This document shows, piece after piece, positions 16,800-25,596 of a stretch of DNA of 64,000 bases (position 1 is the first letter of the stretch; every line of letters begins with the position of its first letter). The stretch is from the NCBI GenBank assembly GCA_044375955.1, contig JBILLS010000002.1, positions 62,001-126,000 of the forward strand. The letters are read 5' to 3'. The notes beneath the pieces were generated by a model. That model saw nothing but the letters and a program-made list of their open reading frames with translations. It was not told the DNA's origin and did not search any database. The position numbers and the translations under genes were made by a program. The stretch comes from VGCC01 sp044375955 (lineage in GTDB: Bacteria > Actinomycetota > Actinomycetes > S36-B12).

Positions 16800-17788
16800 T
16801 GCGCTACTTCGTCACCGGGGCCGCGGGCTTCATCGGCTCGCATTTCGTGCGGGAACTCCTCGCGGGCTCCTACGGAGTGGAACCCACGGGGGTGACCATC
16901 TATGACAAGTTGACCTACGCCGGAAATCTGGAGAACCTGGCCTCGGTCTCGGGCGATCCCCGGTTCCAATTCATCCGCGGAGATATCTGCGATGGGGATC
17001 TGCTCGACGATGTGCTCCCCGGTCACGACGTCGTGGTCAACTTCGCCGCCGAGACCCACGTGGATCGATCGATCCACGGACCTCAGGACTTCGTGGTGAC
17101 CAACGTGGTGGGCACGCAGACCATCCTCGATGCCTGCGTGCGGCACGGGATCCCGCGCACCGTGCACATCGGCACGGACGAGGTCTACGGCTCCATCGAT
17201 GAGGGATCCTGGACCGAGGACGAGCCGCTGAAGCCCAACTCGCCCTACTCCGCAGCGAAAGCGGCAGCCGAGATGCTGGTGCGCGCCTACAACGTCACCT
17301 ACGGGCTCAACGTCTCCTCGACCCGGTGCTCGAATAACTACGGGCCCTTCCAGTTCCCGGAGAAGGTCATCCCGCTCTTCGTCACCAACCTGATCGACGG
17401 GAAGAAAGTTCCTCTCTACGGCGATGGGCTCAACGTCCGCGACTGGCTGCACGTCGATGATCACTGCCGTGGGATCGCACTCGTGATCGAGAAGGGTCAA
17501 CCCGGCCAGTCCTACAACATCGGTGGCGGGCTGGAGTTGAACAACCGCGAGTTGACCGAGCGGGTACTCGCCGCGATGGGTGCCGACTGGTCGATGGTGC
17601 AACCCGTCGAGGACCGCAAGGGCCACGACCGCCGCTACTCCGTCGACGACTCCCGGCTGCGTGCCATGGGCTATGCCCCGCAGCACTCCTTCGATCAGGG
17701 ACTGGCCGAGACCGTGGAGTGGTACCGGACCAACGAGGAGTGGTGGCGCCCGCTGAAGGAGCGCGCTGCGATCACGGTCACTCGCTGA
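16799..17788 (+). CDS. rmlB: dTDP-glucose 4,6-dehydratase
   Basis: 329 residues of the extended SDR family. The NAD motif GAAGFIGSHF is at residues 7-16, the catalytic YSAAK near 150, and NVRDWLHVDDHC near 215-226 is typical of RmlB. It converts dTDP-glucose to dTDP-4-keto-6-deoxyglucose for deoxysugar (often rhamnose) synthesis. The ATG at 16799 overlaps the pheA stop (TGATG). rmlD follows after one base. rmlA and rmlC are not in the window. Confidence 0.92.
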   Translation: MRYFVTGAAGFIGSHFVRELLAGSYGVEPTGVTIYDKLTYAGNLENLASVSGDPRFQFIRGDICDGDLLDDVLPGHDVVVNFAAETHVDRSIHGPQDFVVTNVVGTQTILDACVRHGIPRTVHIGTDEVYGSIDEGSWTEDEPLKPNSPYSAAKAAAEMLVRAYNVTYGLNVSSTRCSNNYGPFQFPEKVIPLFVTNLIDGKKVPLYGDGLNVRDWLHVDDHCRGIALVIEKGQPGQSYNIGGGLELNNRELTERVLAAMGADWSMVQPVEDRKGHDRRYSVDDSRLRAMGYAPQHSFDQGLAETVEWYRTNEEWWRPLKERAAITVTR

Positions 17789-17789
17789 C

Positions 17790-18641
17790 ATGAGGGTGCT
17801 CGTCACGGGTAGCAACGGCCAACTCGGCTCGGAACTCGTGGATCTCTACACATCACGCGGTGATGTGGTGCGTGGCCTCGACATCCCCGATATCGATATC
17901 ACCTCCCAGGACTCGGTGGCGCAGGCGTTCCTGGAGTTCCCCCCCGACGTCGTGATCAACTGCGCCGCGTGGACCGCTGTCGATGCAGCGGAGGAGCAGG
18001 AGGCTGCGGCCCTCGCGGTGAACGGCATCGGACCCGACCTCCTGGCCCGTGCGTGCGCGGCCACCGGGGCCTGGATGGTGCAGATTTCCACAGACTACGT
18101 GTTCTCCGGCGATGCAACCTCACCGTATGCGGAGGACGCACCGCCGAATCCGCAATCGGCATACGGGCGTACCAAACTGGTGGGTGAGGAAGCCGTGCGC
18201 GATGCGCTTCCCGATACGCACTACGTCGTACGCACCGCCTGGCTCTACGGCCACCGCGGCCAGAACTTCGTCAAGACCATGCTGCGCCTGGAGAAGGAGA
18301 GGGAGACCGTCGATGTTGTCGACGACCAGGTGGGCCAACCCACGTATGCGCGTGATCTTGCGACCCAGATCGCACTCCTCGTCGATGCGCGTCCTCCGGC
18401 AGGCACCTTCCACGCCACGAACTCGGGCCAGGTGTCCTGGTGTGAGTTCACCCGGGAGATCTATCGACATATCGGCGCCGATCCCGCGCGAGTTATCCCC
18501 GTGACGAGTGAGCAATTCGTGCGGCCGGCGCCGCGGCCCGCGTATTCGGTGCTGGGCCATCGGAAGTGGGAGGAGTTCGGGATTCCCGTTATGCGCCCAT
18601 GGCAGGAGGCGATCGCAGATTCCCTTGCTGTCGGAATGTGA
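17790..18641 (+). CDS. rmlD: dTDP-4-dehydrorhamnose reductase
   Basis: 283 residues of the SDR family. VLVTGSNGQLGSELV (residues 3-17) is the NADPH motif, NCAAWTAVDAAEEQ near residue 53 is an RmlD hallmark, and YGRTKLVGE near 125 carries the catalytic Tyr/Lys. It performs the last step of dTDP-L-rhamnose synthesis. It starts one base after the rmlB stop. The absence of rmlC means the epimerase must be encoded elsewhere. Confidence 0.9.
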   Translation: MRVLVTGSNGQLGSELVDLYTSRGDVVRGLDIPDIDITSQDSVAQAFLEFPPDVVINCAAWTAVDAAEEQEAAALAVNGIGPDLLARACAATGAWMVQISTDYVFSGDATSPYAEDAPPNPQSAYGRTKLVGEEAVRDALPDTHYVVRTAWLYGHRGQNFVKTMLRLEKERETVDVVDDQVGQPTYARDLATQIALLVDARPPAGTFHATNSGQVSWCEFTREIYRHIGADPARVIPVTSEQFVRPAPRPAYSVLGHRKWEEFGIPVMRPWQEAIADSLAVGM

Positions 18642-18650
18642 GTGTGGCGA

Positions 18651-19001
18651 TCACACCAGGTGGTAGATCCATCGCTTCACCCACGCCGCGATTTCCGCCA
18701 AGGTGGTCTGGTCGACGGAGCCAGTCACTCGTAGGACACGCTTGAGATCTATGACCCGAGGTTGTTGGGTGATGGCAAATGTCCTGTCCGATAGTCCAGT
18801 GGGCCCGCCCAATTCGACATGGTTGTCCCAGCTGCGGTTTGTGCGCGTACAAGGCACCACCAACGCAGTATCCGTCATCAAGGCGTGGAAACTGGAGGAG
18901 GAGATGACTACTCCTGGGCGAATGCCTGACTGCTCGCGGCCGACTGTTGAGCCGAAATCAACGAGTATCACGAATCCAGGTTGAAGGGGTTCTTTCACCA
19001 C
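18651..19001 (-). CDS. mazF: MazF/PemK-type endoribonuclease toxin
   Basis: 116 residues with the MazF fold: VILVDFGSTVGREQSGIRPGVVIS (split near residues 11-34) is the opening strand, loop and conserved Arg-Pro region. TNRSWDNHVEL near residue 53 and RVIDLKRVLRVTG near 82 cover the later core strands. MazF toxins cut mRNA or tRNA at short motifs. The GTG at 19001 overlaps the stop of the ribbon-helix-helix gene by seven bases, the standard antitoxin-toxin order. The conserved residues appear intact, so the toxin is probably active. Confidence 0.82.
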   Translation of the reverse strand: MVKEPLQPGFVILVDFGSTVGREQSGIRPGVVISSSSFHALMTDTALVVPCTRTNRSWDNHVELGGPTGLSDRTFAITQQPRVIDLKRVLRVTGSVDQTTLAEIAAWVKRWIYHLV

Positions 19002-19237
19002 CCCTCAAGTCCATCAGCCATAGAGGCGTCCATCGAATGGAATTCCGCCCAGTACTCGTCCCACACCTCCTGTGGAGAATTCCGCATCTGCTGTCTCACC
19101 AACTCGATGCGTTGTTGCCACAGGTACTCATCCAGGAGCTTCTCGACCAGGCTCCCGGCGGTGAGGCCCTTGGCCGCGGCAACCTCGTTGAGGCGATCGC
19201 GCACTGAGCTATCCAACTTGATCGTGGTGGCGGTCAT
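18995..19237 (-). CDS. Ribbon-helix-helix antitoxin, MazE-like
   Basis: 80 residues. The N-terminal 40 residues (TATTIKLDSSVRDRLNEVAAA and on) are a ribbon-helix-helix DNA-binding unit with the RHH strand TTIKL. The C-terminal half, rich in Trp, Glu and Gln, would wrap the toxin. I start at the ATG at 19237, which is preceded by TATACT with a six-base gap. A longer frame exists upstream but lies across the palindromic operator. It is co-transcribed with mazF. RHH antitoxins bind the inverted repeat in their own promoter. Confidence 0.8.
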   Translation of the reverse strand: MTATTIKLDSSVRDRLNEVAAAKGLTAGSLVEKLLDEYLWQQRIELVRQQMRNSPQEVWDEYWAEFHSMDASMADGLEGW

Positions 19238-19242
19238 GGAGA

Positions 19243-19263
19243 GAGTATACCGATCGTATACTC
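19243..19263 (-). promoter_or_regulatory. mazEF operator and leaderless promoter
   Basis: GAGTATAC-N5-GTATACTC is a perfect 8-bp-arm inverted repeat six bases upstream of the antitoxin ATG. On the minus strand TATACT (19249-19244) is a -10 that ends seven bases before that ATG, and TTGCCC (19271-19266) is a -35-like element with a 16-base spacer. The operator therefore covers the -10, as expected for autorepression by an RHH antitoxin. Confidence 0.75.
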
Positions 19264-19287
19264 GGGGGCAATCCTCCGGTCTGCCTG

Positions 19288-20184
19288 CTAGCGCGTGTCG
19301 GCGATGGCGTTGAGGACCTGGGCCACACCGATCCCGGGCTCCGGGTCGGTGACCGCGTTCGCATGCTGGCGGACGGAGTCCGGTGCGTGGCCCATCACGA
19401 CGCCGAGTCCAGCCCACTTCAGCATCTCGATGTCGTTGATGTAGTCGCCGATCGTCACTGTGCGCGTGGGATCGACGCCGTGGCGTGCGCACAGCTCGGT
19501 AAGCATCGTGGACTTGTTGACTCCCTTCGGTCCCACGTCCATCCAGGCCACATCCGCGACACCGAAGACAACGGAGTGGAATCCGAGGTGCTCGGCGACC
19601 TTCGCGAAGCCCTCCTCGGCGTGCCCCTCGCTGCGCACCACAAGACGTGTGACGGGCTCAGCGAGGATTTCCTCCAGCGGGGCGACTTCGAGGGACAGTC
19701 CGAGAGCACCGGCCTCGAAGTAGTGCGTGGTGCGGAACTCGCCGTGAAGGTCCTCAACGGCGAACACCGCGTCGGGGACGATTTCGATGAGCTGTTCGAC
19801 GAGGGGCTGCGGGTCGAAGGTGACGGCCTCGACCACTTTCTCGCTCCGACTGTCGGCGAGGATCGCACCGTTACTGCACACGATCAGGTCGTGGATCCCG
19901 GCACTGCGCGCCACCGGAACGGTGGTGCTGACACTGCGCCCGGTCGCCAGCGTCACGATCACACCCGCGTCCTGCGCCCGCTTCACCGCCTCGGTGACCT
20001 CCGGGCGCACGGACCCCAGCCACGTCGTCAGCGTGTCGTCGACGTCGATCGCCACCAGTTGCGGCATCCAGTCGATCGGTAGCCCATCGCGGATATCAGG
20101 TAGGCCGTGGTTGGAGGACGTGTTGAGTTTGTAGGGGCGGCCGTACTGACGATCGTTTGTTTCTTCGTTGGTTCCTGCACTCAC
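19288..20184 (-). CDS. Cof-type HAD hydrolase
   Basis: 298 residues. HAD motif I is [14 protein letters not shown] (near residues 44-57), motif [12 protein letters not shown] near 78, and the final [10 protein letters not shown] motif near 248 is typical of Cof/YidA sugar-phosphate and flavin phosphatases. A large type C2 cap lies between. The GTG at 20184 overlaps the serS stop (GTGA), so it is translated with serS. The first 40 residues are not part of the HAD core; an internal ATG before QLVAIDVDD is a possible later start. The substrate is not predictable. Confidence 0.82.
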   Translation of the reverse strand: MSAGTNEETNDRQYGRPYKLNTSSNHGLPDIRDGLPIDWMPQLVAIDVDDTLTTWLGSVRPEVTEAVKRAQDAGVIVTLATGRSVSTTVPVARSAGIHDLIVCSNGAILADSRSEKVVEAVTFDPQPLVEQLIEIVPDAVFAVEDLHGEFRTTHYFEAGALGLSLEVAPLEEILAEPVTRLVVRSEGHAEEGFAKVAEHLGFHSVVFGVADVAWMDVGPKGVNKSTMLTELCARHGVDPTRTVTIGDYINDIEMLKWAGLGVVMGHAPDSVRQHANAVTDPEPGIGVAQVLNAIADTR

Positions 20185-21485
20185 AGGTGGGTTCGACCTC
20201 CCAGGTAGGGGCGTAGCGCTGGTGGGATGGCAACGGAGCCATCGGCCTGTTGATGGTTCTCGAGCAGCGCCACAATCATTCGCGGCATCGCGCAGAGCGT
20301 CCCGTTGAGTGTGGCCAGCGGGCGGGTCGTGTCACCGTCGCGCATGCGGATCTTCAGGCGTCGGGCCTGGAACTCCGTGGTGTTCGAGGTGGAGGTGACC
20401 TCGCGGTAGGCATTCTGGGTGGGGATCCACGCCTCGATGTCGAATTTCCGTGCCGCACTCGATCCAAGATCACCCGTGGCGACATCGATCACGCGGTAGG
20501 GGATCTCGAGTGCGTCGATGAACTCGCGCTCCCAGGCGAGCAGGTTCGCGTGCTCGGCCTCGGCATCCTCGGGTGCGCAGAACACGAACATCTCCACCTT
20601 GTCGAACTGGTGCACGCGGATGATGCCGCGGGTGTCCCTGCCGTAGGAGCCGGCCTCGCGACGGAAGCAGCTCGACCATCCCGCATAACGGAGCGGGAGT
20701 TCTGCGGCGTCGATGATTTCGTCGGAGTGCATCGCGGCCAGCGGAACCTCGCTGGTGCCGACGAGATACAGATCGTCGGATTCGATGCGATAGACGTTCT
20801 CTGCAGCCTGACCGAGGAAGCCGGTGCCGTCCATTGCACTGGGCAGCACCAGCGCCGGCGTGATCACGGGTGTGAGGCCATGACGTCGGGCATGGTCAAG
20901 GGCCAGGTTGAGCAGCGCGAATTCCAACTCCGCTCCCGAACCGGTGAGGAAGAAGAATCGTGACCCCGACACCTTGGCTGCGCGCTCCGTGTCGATGGCA
21001 CCGAGTGCTTCACCGAGCTCCAGGTGATCCTTGGGCGTGAATCCCTCCGCGGCGAAATCGCGCGGAGTGCCCACATGATCGAGGACCCGGAAGTCCTCCT
21101 CACCACCCACGGGCGAATCGAGGTGGACCAGGTTCGAGATCTCGCGCGCGAGTGCGTCCGCGCGTTCCTGCGCCTCGGTGGCGGACTGGTCCGCGGCCTT
21201 CACATCGTCGGCGAGAGTCTGGGCCTGGGCCATGAGCGCGTCGACCTGGGACTGCAGTGATGCCCGCTGCGCGTCCGAGGCCTTCTTCAGCTGCCCCTGG
21301 AGCGGGCCGATCTCCTTGCCGAGAGTCTTCTGCTGGTTGCGCAACTCATCGAAGTGCTGGCGTGCCTGCCGCGCCACCTGATCTGCGTCGATGAGCTGAT
21401 CGACGAGGGTGACGTCCTCACCGCGCCGGCTCTGGGATTCCCGGATGCGCTCGGGATCACTGCGCAGAATGGCCGGGTCGATCAC
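20181..21485 (-). CDS. serS: Seryl-tRNA synthetase
   Basis: 434 residues. The N-terminal 110 residues are the long coiled-coil arm that holds the tRNA-Ser variable arm. The class II core has motif 2 in [18 protein letters not shown] near residue 270 and motif 3 near residue 385 (ARRLKIR to [15 protein letters not shown]). It charges tRNA-Ser with serine. The GTG at 21485 is preceded by TAGGCT with a six-base gap and no Shine-Dalgarno. The four serine tRNA genes lie elsewhere in the same window. Confidence 0.95.
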   Translation of the reverse strand: MIDPAILRSDPERIRESQSRRGEDVTLVDQLIDADQVARQARQHFDELRNQQKTLGKEIGPLQGQLKKASDAQRASLQSQVDALMAQAQTLADDVKAADQSATEAQERADALAREISNLVHLDSPVGGEEDFRVLDHVGTPRDFAAEGFTPKDHLELGEALGAIDTERAAKVSGSRFFFLTGSGAELEFALLNLALDHARRHGLTPVITPALVLPSAMDGTGFLGQAAENVYRIESDDLYLVGTSEVPLAAMHSDEIIDAAELPLRYAGWSSCFRREAGSYGRDTRGIIRVHQFDKVEMFVFCAPEDAEAEHANLLAWEREFIDALEIPYRVIDVATGDLGSSAARKFDIEAWIPTQNAYREVTSTSNTTEFQARRLKIRMRDGDTTRPLATLNGTLCAMPRMIVALLENHQQADGSVAIPPALRPYLGGRTHL

Positions 21486-21491
21486 CCGACA

Positions 21492-21497
21492 AGCCTA
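21492..21497 (-). promoter_or_regulatory. Leaderless -10 hexamer of serS
   Basis: TAGGCT on the minus strand ends seven bases before the serS GTG, matching the actinobacterial TANNNT box for transcripts that begin at the start codon. No -35 is evident. Confidence 0.5.
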
Positions 21498-21509
21498 GGT
21501 GCTGCGTGC

Positions 21510-22007
21510 CTACAGATAGTGGCCGGTGTTGCCCGCCTGCAGTTGCGGCGCGTTCTGCCGCATCTGCTCGATCTGTGCCTTGGCCGACACCTGCTGGGCG
21601 AAGATCGCGGCCTGGATCCCGTGGAACAGGCCCTCCAGCCATCCGACGAGCTGCGCCTGGGCGATGCGGAGTTCGGCGTCGCTGGGGGCGGCGGTGTCGG
21701 TGAAGGGAAGCGAGAGCCGCTCGAGTTCTTCGATGAGCTCGGGGGCCAACCCCGCCTCGAGTTCCTTGATCGACTGCGTGTGGATCTCGCGCATGCGGGT
21801 GCGGGCCGCCTCATCCAGGGGCGCCGAGCGCACCTCCTCGAGGAGCTGACGGATCATCGTCCCGATCCGCATCACCTTGGCCGGCTGCTGGACCAGGTCC
21901 GTGATCGCACCGTGACCATTACCCTCGGCCTCCTCGGTGGAGAGCCCCGGAACGAAGCGCTCGGGGACGGGGGTGCCGTCGGGTGTGACGATCGCGGCGT
22001 CGGCCAT
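21510..22007 (-). CDS. bpa: Bacterial proteasome activator Bpa/PafE
   Basis: 165 residues, mostly alpha-helical. The C terminus NTGHYL matches the short Tyr-containing activator tail (GQYL in the M. tuberculosis protein) that docks in the 20S proteasome alpha-ring pockets. The core helices (MRIGTMIRQLLEEVRSAPLD near residue 45, then ELRIAQAQLVGWLEGLFHGI near 120) fit the four-helix bundle of DUF2587/Bpa. It forms a dodecameric ring that opens the proteasome without ATP. This implies a proteasome in this organism, although no prcAB/pup genes are in the window. The ATG at 22007 follows CACGAT by six bases. Confidence 0.88.
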   Translation of the reverse strand: MADAAIVTPDGTPVPERFVPGLSTEEAEGNGHGAITDLVQQPAKVMRIGTMIRQLLEEVRSAPLDEAARTRMREIHTQSIKELEAGLAPELIEELERLSLPFTDTAAPSDAELRIAQAQLVGWLEGLFHGIQAAIFAQQVSAKAQIEQMRQNAPQLQAGNTGHYL

Positions 22008-22112
22008 CCCCACATCGTGGCATGGGGGTAGCAGCCGGGCATCTCGGTATGGCACACTTCGTGGACTTTGTCCACTTCCTCGGGACACTCGGGGCCTTGA
22101 AAGGCGGTCTTA

Positions 22113-22616
22113 TTGGACTTCAACTGGCTCACCCCTAAGGCGCAGGCGCGCCCCGCTGGGGATAAGGGTTGGGGCTCGTTCACCTTGGAGCCCATCTTTC
22201 GCGGCGAGTTGGTCGTCGCATTCGGCGGTTGGGTGGTGACCCGTGAGGTCCTGTCCACTATGTCGGCGGATCGTCAGGCCCGCTCGATCCAGGTCGAGGA
22301 GAACCTCTACCTGGTCTCGGGCGATGAGCGCGAGCCCGGTGACATGCTCAATCACTCCTGCGAACCGAACTGCGGTCTTGATGGATCCCAGATGCTGGTC
22401 GCCATGCGCGATATCGCTCCGGGGGAGGAACTCACCTTCGACTACGCGATGTGTGATGCGTCCGATTACGACGAGTTCGCCTGTCTCTGCGGGACACGTA
22501 CCTGTCGTGGGATCGTCACGGGCGCGGACTGGCGTGACCCGGTACTCCAGGCCAAATACATGGGCTTCCATTCCCCGTACCTGATGAAGCGGATCGCCGC
22601 ACTCACCACGCCGTAG
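22113..22616 (+). CDS. SET-domain protein lysine methyltransferase-like
   Basis: 167 residues. It has SET-domain motifs in order: GWGSFTLEPIFRGELV near residue 20, NHSCEPNC near residue 80 (the NHxCxPN motif), ELTFDYAM near residue 107, and a cysteine-rich post-SET end CLCGTRTCRG near 127. SET proteins transfer methyl groups from S-adenosylmethionine to lysines. Bacterial cases are uncommon and their targets mostly unknown. The TTG at 22113 is chosen because it precedes the domain and AAGG lies eight bases before it. It is divergent from bpa, 105 bases away. Confidence 0.82.
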   Translation: MDFNWLTPKAQARPAGDKGWGSFTLEPIFRGELVVAFGGWVVTREVLSTMSADRQARSIQVEENLYLVSGDEREPGDMLNHSCEPNCGLDGSQMLVAMRDIAPGEELTFDYAMCDASDYDEFACLCGTRTCRGIVTGADWRDPVLQAKYMGFHSPYLMKRIAALTTP

Positions 22617-22638
22617 TCTTGGGCACCGGGAGGTGCGC

Positions 22639-23496
22639 ATGACCACGTGGCTGGTGACGGGCGTCACTGGAACACTCGGGGGGAATGCCGCAATTCATTT
22701 GCGCGGTCACGTCGACGTCGTCGGACTGGCACGCGACGGCCGTGCCCTGCCGTGGTGCCCATCCGTCATTGCGGGTGACTTGCTCGACCCCGATTCCCTG
22801 CGGCGTGCGGTGGACGCGGTGCAGCCCGATGTCATCCTGCATTGCGCCGCACTCGCAGACCACGGCGCGTGCGAACGCGATCCGGAGATTGCAGAGGCGG
22901 TCAACGTCGTCGGCAGTGAAGTCCTCGCATCCACGGGGAGCGGACGCTTCGTCCTCATCTCCACCGACGCGGTTTTCTCCGGTGACTCCGGCGACTACCA
23001 AGAGACCGACCCCGTCTCGCCCACGACGGTGTACGGCCGGACCAAGGTGGAGGCTGAGCAGAGGGTGCTCGCGACCGACGCTGCCCTTGTGGTTCGCACC
23101 AACTTCTTCGGATGGAGCCCCTCGGGCACACGATCCATCCTCGAGTTCTTCGTCCGCGAGTTGTCCCAGGGAAATCGGGTCCCGGGCTTCACCAACTACA
23201 CGGTGACCTCGAGCTTCGTCGGGGACCTGCTCCCGCGAATTCACGGGCTCGTCGAGGGCGGCCACGCCGGAATCGTCCACATGGCCTCATCCGATGCACA
23301 GAGCAAGTACGAGTTCGGCTGCTTGGTCGCCGACGTTTTCGGATTTGACGCGGGATTGATCGAGCCGTCGCTGTCACCCATTTCGAATCGCGATCTCTCC
23401 CTCAACTGCGATCGCGTGGAGAACCTGCTAGGACAGTCGGTGCCGACCCAGCGTGCGGGCATCGAGCGTGCTCGCCAGGAAGGTTCACCCTTCTAG
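22639..23496 (+). CDS. RmlD-like NAD(P)-dependent sugar reductase/epimerase
   Basis: 285 residues of the extended SDR family. WLVTGVTGTLGGNAA near residues 4-18 is the nucleotide motif, HCAALADHGACERDP near 73 and VYGRTKVEAE near 130 are RmlD-like, with Y and K as catalytic pair. It resembles dTDP-4-dehydrorhamnose reductase but is a second, divergent copy besides rmlD at 17790, so it probably acts on another keto-sugar. GGGAGG lies five bases before the ATG at 22639. The stop is shared with the convergent quinone oxidoreductase gene through a CTAG. Confidence 0.72.
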   Translation: MTTWLVTGVTGTLGGNAAIHLRGHVDVVGLARDGRALPWCPSVIAGDLLDPDSLRRAVDAVQPDVILHCAALADHGACERDPEIAEAVNVVGSEVLASTGSGRFVLISTDAVFSGDSGDYQETDPVSPTTVYGRTKVEAEQRVLATDAALVVRTNFFGWSPSGTRSILEFFVRELSQGNRVPGFTNYTVTSSFVGDLLPRIHGLVEGGHAGIVHMASSDAQSKYEFGCLVADVFGFDAGLIEPSLSPISNRDLSLNCDRVENLLGQSVPTQRAGIERARQEGSPF

Positions 23497-24470
23497 GGAG
23501 CGGTCAGCACGATCTTCCCGACGACCTCCCCGTCCGCGAGCATCCGGTGGGCCTCTGCTGCCTCGGTGAGCGGAAGTACGGCACCGATCACAGGACGGAT
23601 CTCACCGGACTCGATCCACGGCCACACATGTTTCTCCACCTCACGGCAGATCGCCGCCTTCTCCGCTTCGGACCGGGTGCGCATGCTCGTGGCGTGGATG
23701 GTGCCGCACTTGCGAAGCAGTGGGGCGATGTCGAACTCTGCGGTGGTGCCCCCCTGCATCCCGATGATCACCATCCGGCCGTTGCGGGCGAGGGCGTCAA
23801 TGTTGCGCATCAGGTAGGCCGCACCCATGTTGTCCAGAATGACGTCGGGACCCTTGCCAGCCGTCGCGTCCTTGATGGCATCGACGAAATCGGTATCCCG
23901 GTAGTTGATGAGGATCTCGGCACCGAGTTCCGCGCACCGATCGAGTTTGGCCTGCGACCCAGCGGTGACCGCGACGCGTGCGCCAAGTTGGCGCGCAATC
24001 TGAATCGCCATCGTTCCCACACCGGAGCCGCCACCATGGATCAGCACTGTTTCACCCGCGCGCACGTGGGCAAGCCGGAGGTTGCTCCACGCGGTGCATG
24101 CGACCTCGGGCAGCCCGGCCGCAGTGACGATGTCGATTCCGTCCGGGACACCCATGATCTGGCCGACGGGCACTGCGACCTTGGTCGCGTAGCCACCACC
24201 GGCGAGAAGTGCGGTGACCCGTTCACCGATCCGATCGAGGGTGAGAGCTGGACCCACCGCCTGGATGGTGCCGGAGCATTCGAGACCGAGGATGTCCGAT
24301 CCCCCCACCGGTGGCGGGTATTTGCCCTGTCGCTGCAACAGGTCCGCACGGTTCACGGCGGTGGCCGTGACCTCGATGATCACCTCACTGGGACCGGGAG
24401 TGGGGTCGGGAACCCGCTCCCACTGCATGACCTCGGGGCCCCCGAAGCCATGCAGGGTGATGGCCTGCAT
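23493..24470 (-). CDS. NAD(P)H:quinone oxidoreductase, zinc-independent MDR family
   Basis: 325 residues of the medium-chain dehydrogenase/reductase superfamily. NRADLLQRQGKYPPPVG near residues 39-55 is the QOR/PIG3 signature and VLIHGGGSGVGTMAIQIARQ near 142-161 is the NADPH loop. The catalytic zinc cysteines of alcohol dehydrogenases are absent, as expected for quinone reductases. Its probable role is reduction of quinones or enones. Its ATG overlaps the stop of the potassium-channel gene by one base (TGATG). Confidence 0.85.
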   Translation of the reverse strand: MQAITLHGFGGPEVMQWERVPDPTPGPSEVIIEVTATAVNRADLLQRQGKYPPPVGGSDILGLECSGTIQAVGPALTLDRIGERVTALLAGGGYATKVAVPVGQIMGVPDGIDIVTAAGLPEVACTAWSNLRLAHVRAGETVLIHGGGSGVGTMAIQIARQLGARVAVTAGSQAKLDRCAELGAEILINYRDTDFVDAIKDATAGKGPDVILDNMGAAYLMRNIDALARNGRMVIIGMQGGTTAEFDIAPLLRKCGTIHATSMRTRSEAEKAAICREVEKHVWPWIESGEIRPVIGAVLPLTEAAEAHRMLADGEVVGKIVLTAP

Positions 24471-25570
24471 CAGTGGCCCTCGTCGCCGTTGCTCTGGATC
24501 ACGACGATGCGGTCACCGCGCTCCAACATTCGGATGTCCTCCGTGCCGAAACGGTGCGCCACACCGTTGCGGATGACCGCGAGGACGAGTTGGCCGCGGG
24601 CGTCGAGATCAGCGGTCGTGAGGCCGAGCTCCTCCTTGGTGATCTCCCGTTCGACGACCTCCAGACCCCGCGTGGAGTCGAGCAGGTCCTCCATGATCTG
24701 GCCCGCGGTATGCGAGATGACGGAGAGGCCCATGAGTCGACCCGCGGACTCCGCTGTGGGGATGACGTTGTTCGCCCCGGACTGGCGCAGGATCTGGGCG
24801 TTCTGCGATTCGCGGACCGCCGCGACGATGGTGCAACTCGGCTTGGCCAGACGTCGCGCCGTCAGGGTGACGAGCACGGATGTGTCGTCCTCATCGGTCG
24901 CGATGATCATGCGCCCGGCCTTCTCGACGGCGGCGTCCTGCAGGATCTCCTCGCTACGTGCATCCCCGACGATCCCGACGAGTCCGTCGCGAGTGGCGAG
25001 TTCGACGGAGTCGCGATCCGGTGCGATCACGATGATGCTGGCCTTGGGGTAGCCGGCGTCGATGAGGGCGCGTGCCGCGGAGCGACCCTTCACTCCGTAG
25101 CCCACCACGATGGTGTGGTCTTCCACGTGCTTCCTCCAATTGCGTGAGCGCCACTCCTGGCGAGTGCGTTGGGTGAGGACTTCGATAGTGGTCCCGACCA
25201 GCACGATGAGGAACAGGAACCTCAGCGGCGTTATCACCAGGACGTTGACGGCGCGTGACGACGCGCAGACCGGGACGATGTCGCCGTAGCCCGTCGTGGA
25301 CAGTGACACCGTGGCGTAATAGAGAGCATCGAGTGGGGTGAGGGTTCCGACCTCACCACGATCCGCGTAGCAGTCGCGTTCCAGATAGACGATTACCGCG
25401 GTGGCGAACAGGGCAAAGAGTGCAATGCCGACGCGGGTACCGATGTTGCGCACAGGGCCCCAGGCATGGCGCGCGAACATGAGGGTGCGCTTGCCATCGT
25501 CGGGGTTCGTGTCGAGGAAGCGTTCACTCCGCTCGCGCAGCGAGCGTCGTCGTTCAGTGGCCACGGGCAT
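24470..25570 (-). CDS. Two-TM potassium channel with RCK (TrkA-N) domain
   Basis: 366 residues. The first membrane segment is near residues 42-65, and the pore helix and filter TVSLSTTGYGDIVP lie near 90-104, with TTGYGD as an intact K+ selectivity filter. A second membrane segment follows. The C-terminal 230 residues start with IVVGYGVKGRSAARALIDAG, a Rossmann RCK domain that binds nucleotide or Ca2+ and gates the pore, followed by a TrkA-C-like end. It lies in the cell membrane and controls K+ flow. Start ATG 25570; a GTG six bases on is possible. Confidence 0.88.
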   Translation of the reverse strand: MPVATERRRSLRERSERFLDTNPDDGKRTLMFARHAWGPVRNIGTRVGIALFALFATAVIVYLERDCYADRGEVGTLTPLDALYYATVSLSTTGYGDIVPVCASSRAVNVLVITPLRFLFLIVLVGTTIEVLTQRTRQEWRSRNWRKHVEDHTIVVGYGVKGRSAARALIDAGYPKASIIVIAPDRDSVELATRDGLVGIVGDARSEEILQDAAVEKAGRMIIATDEDDTSVLVTLTARRLAKPSCTIVAAVRESQNAQILRQSGANNVIPTAESAGRLMGLSVISHTAGQIMEDLLDSTRGLEVVEREITKEELGLTTADLDARGQLVLAVIRNGVAHRFGTEDIRMLERGDRIVVIQSNGDEGH

Positions 25571-25596
25571 CCCTCGGGTGACGAATCCCCAGCAAT

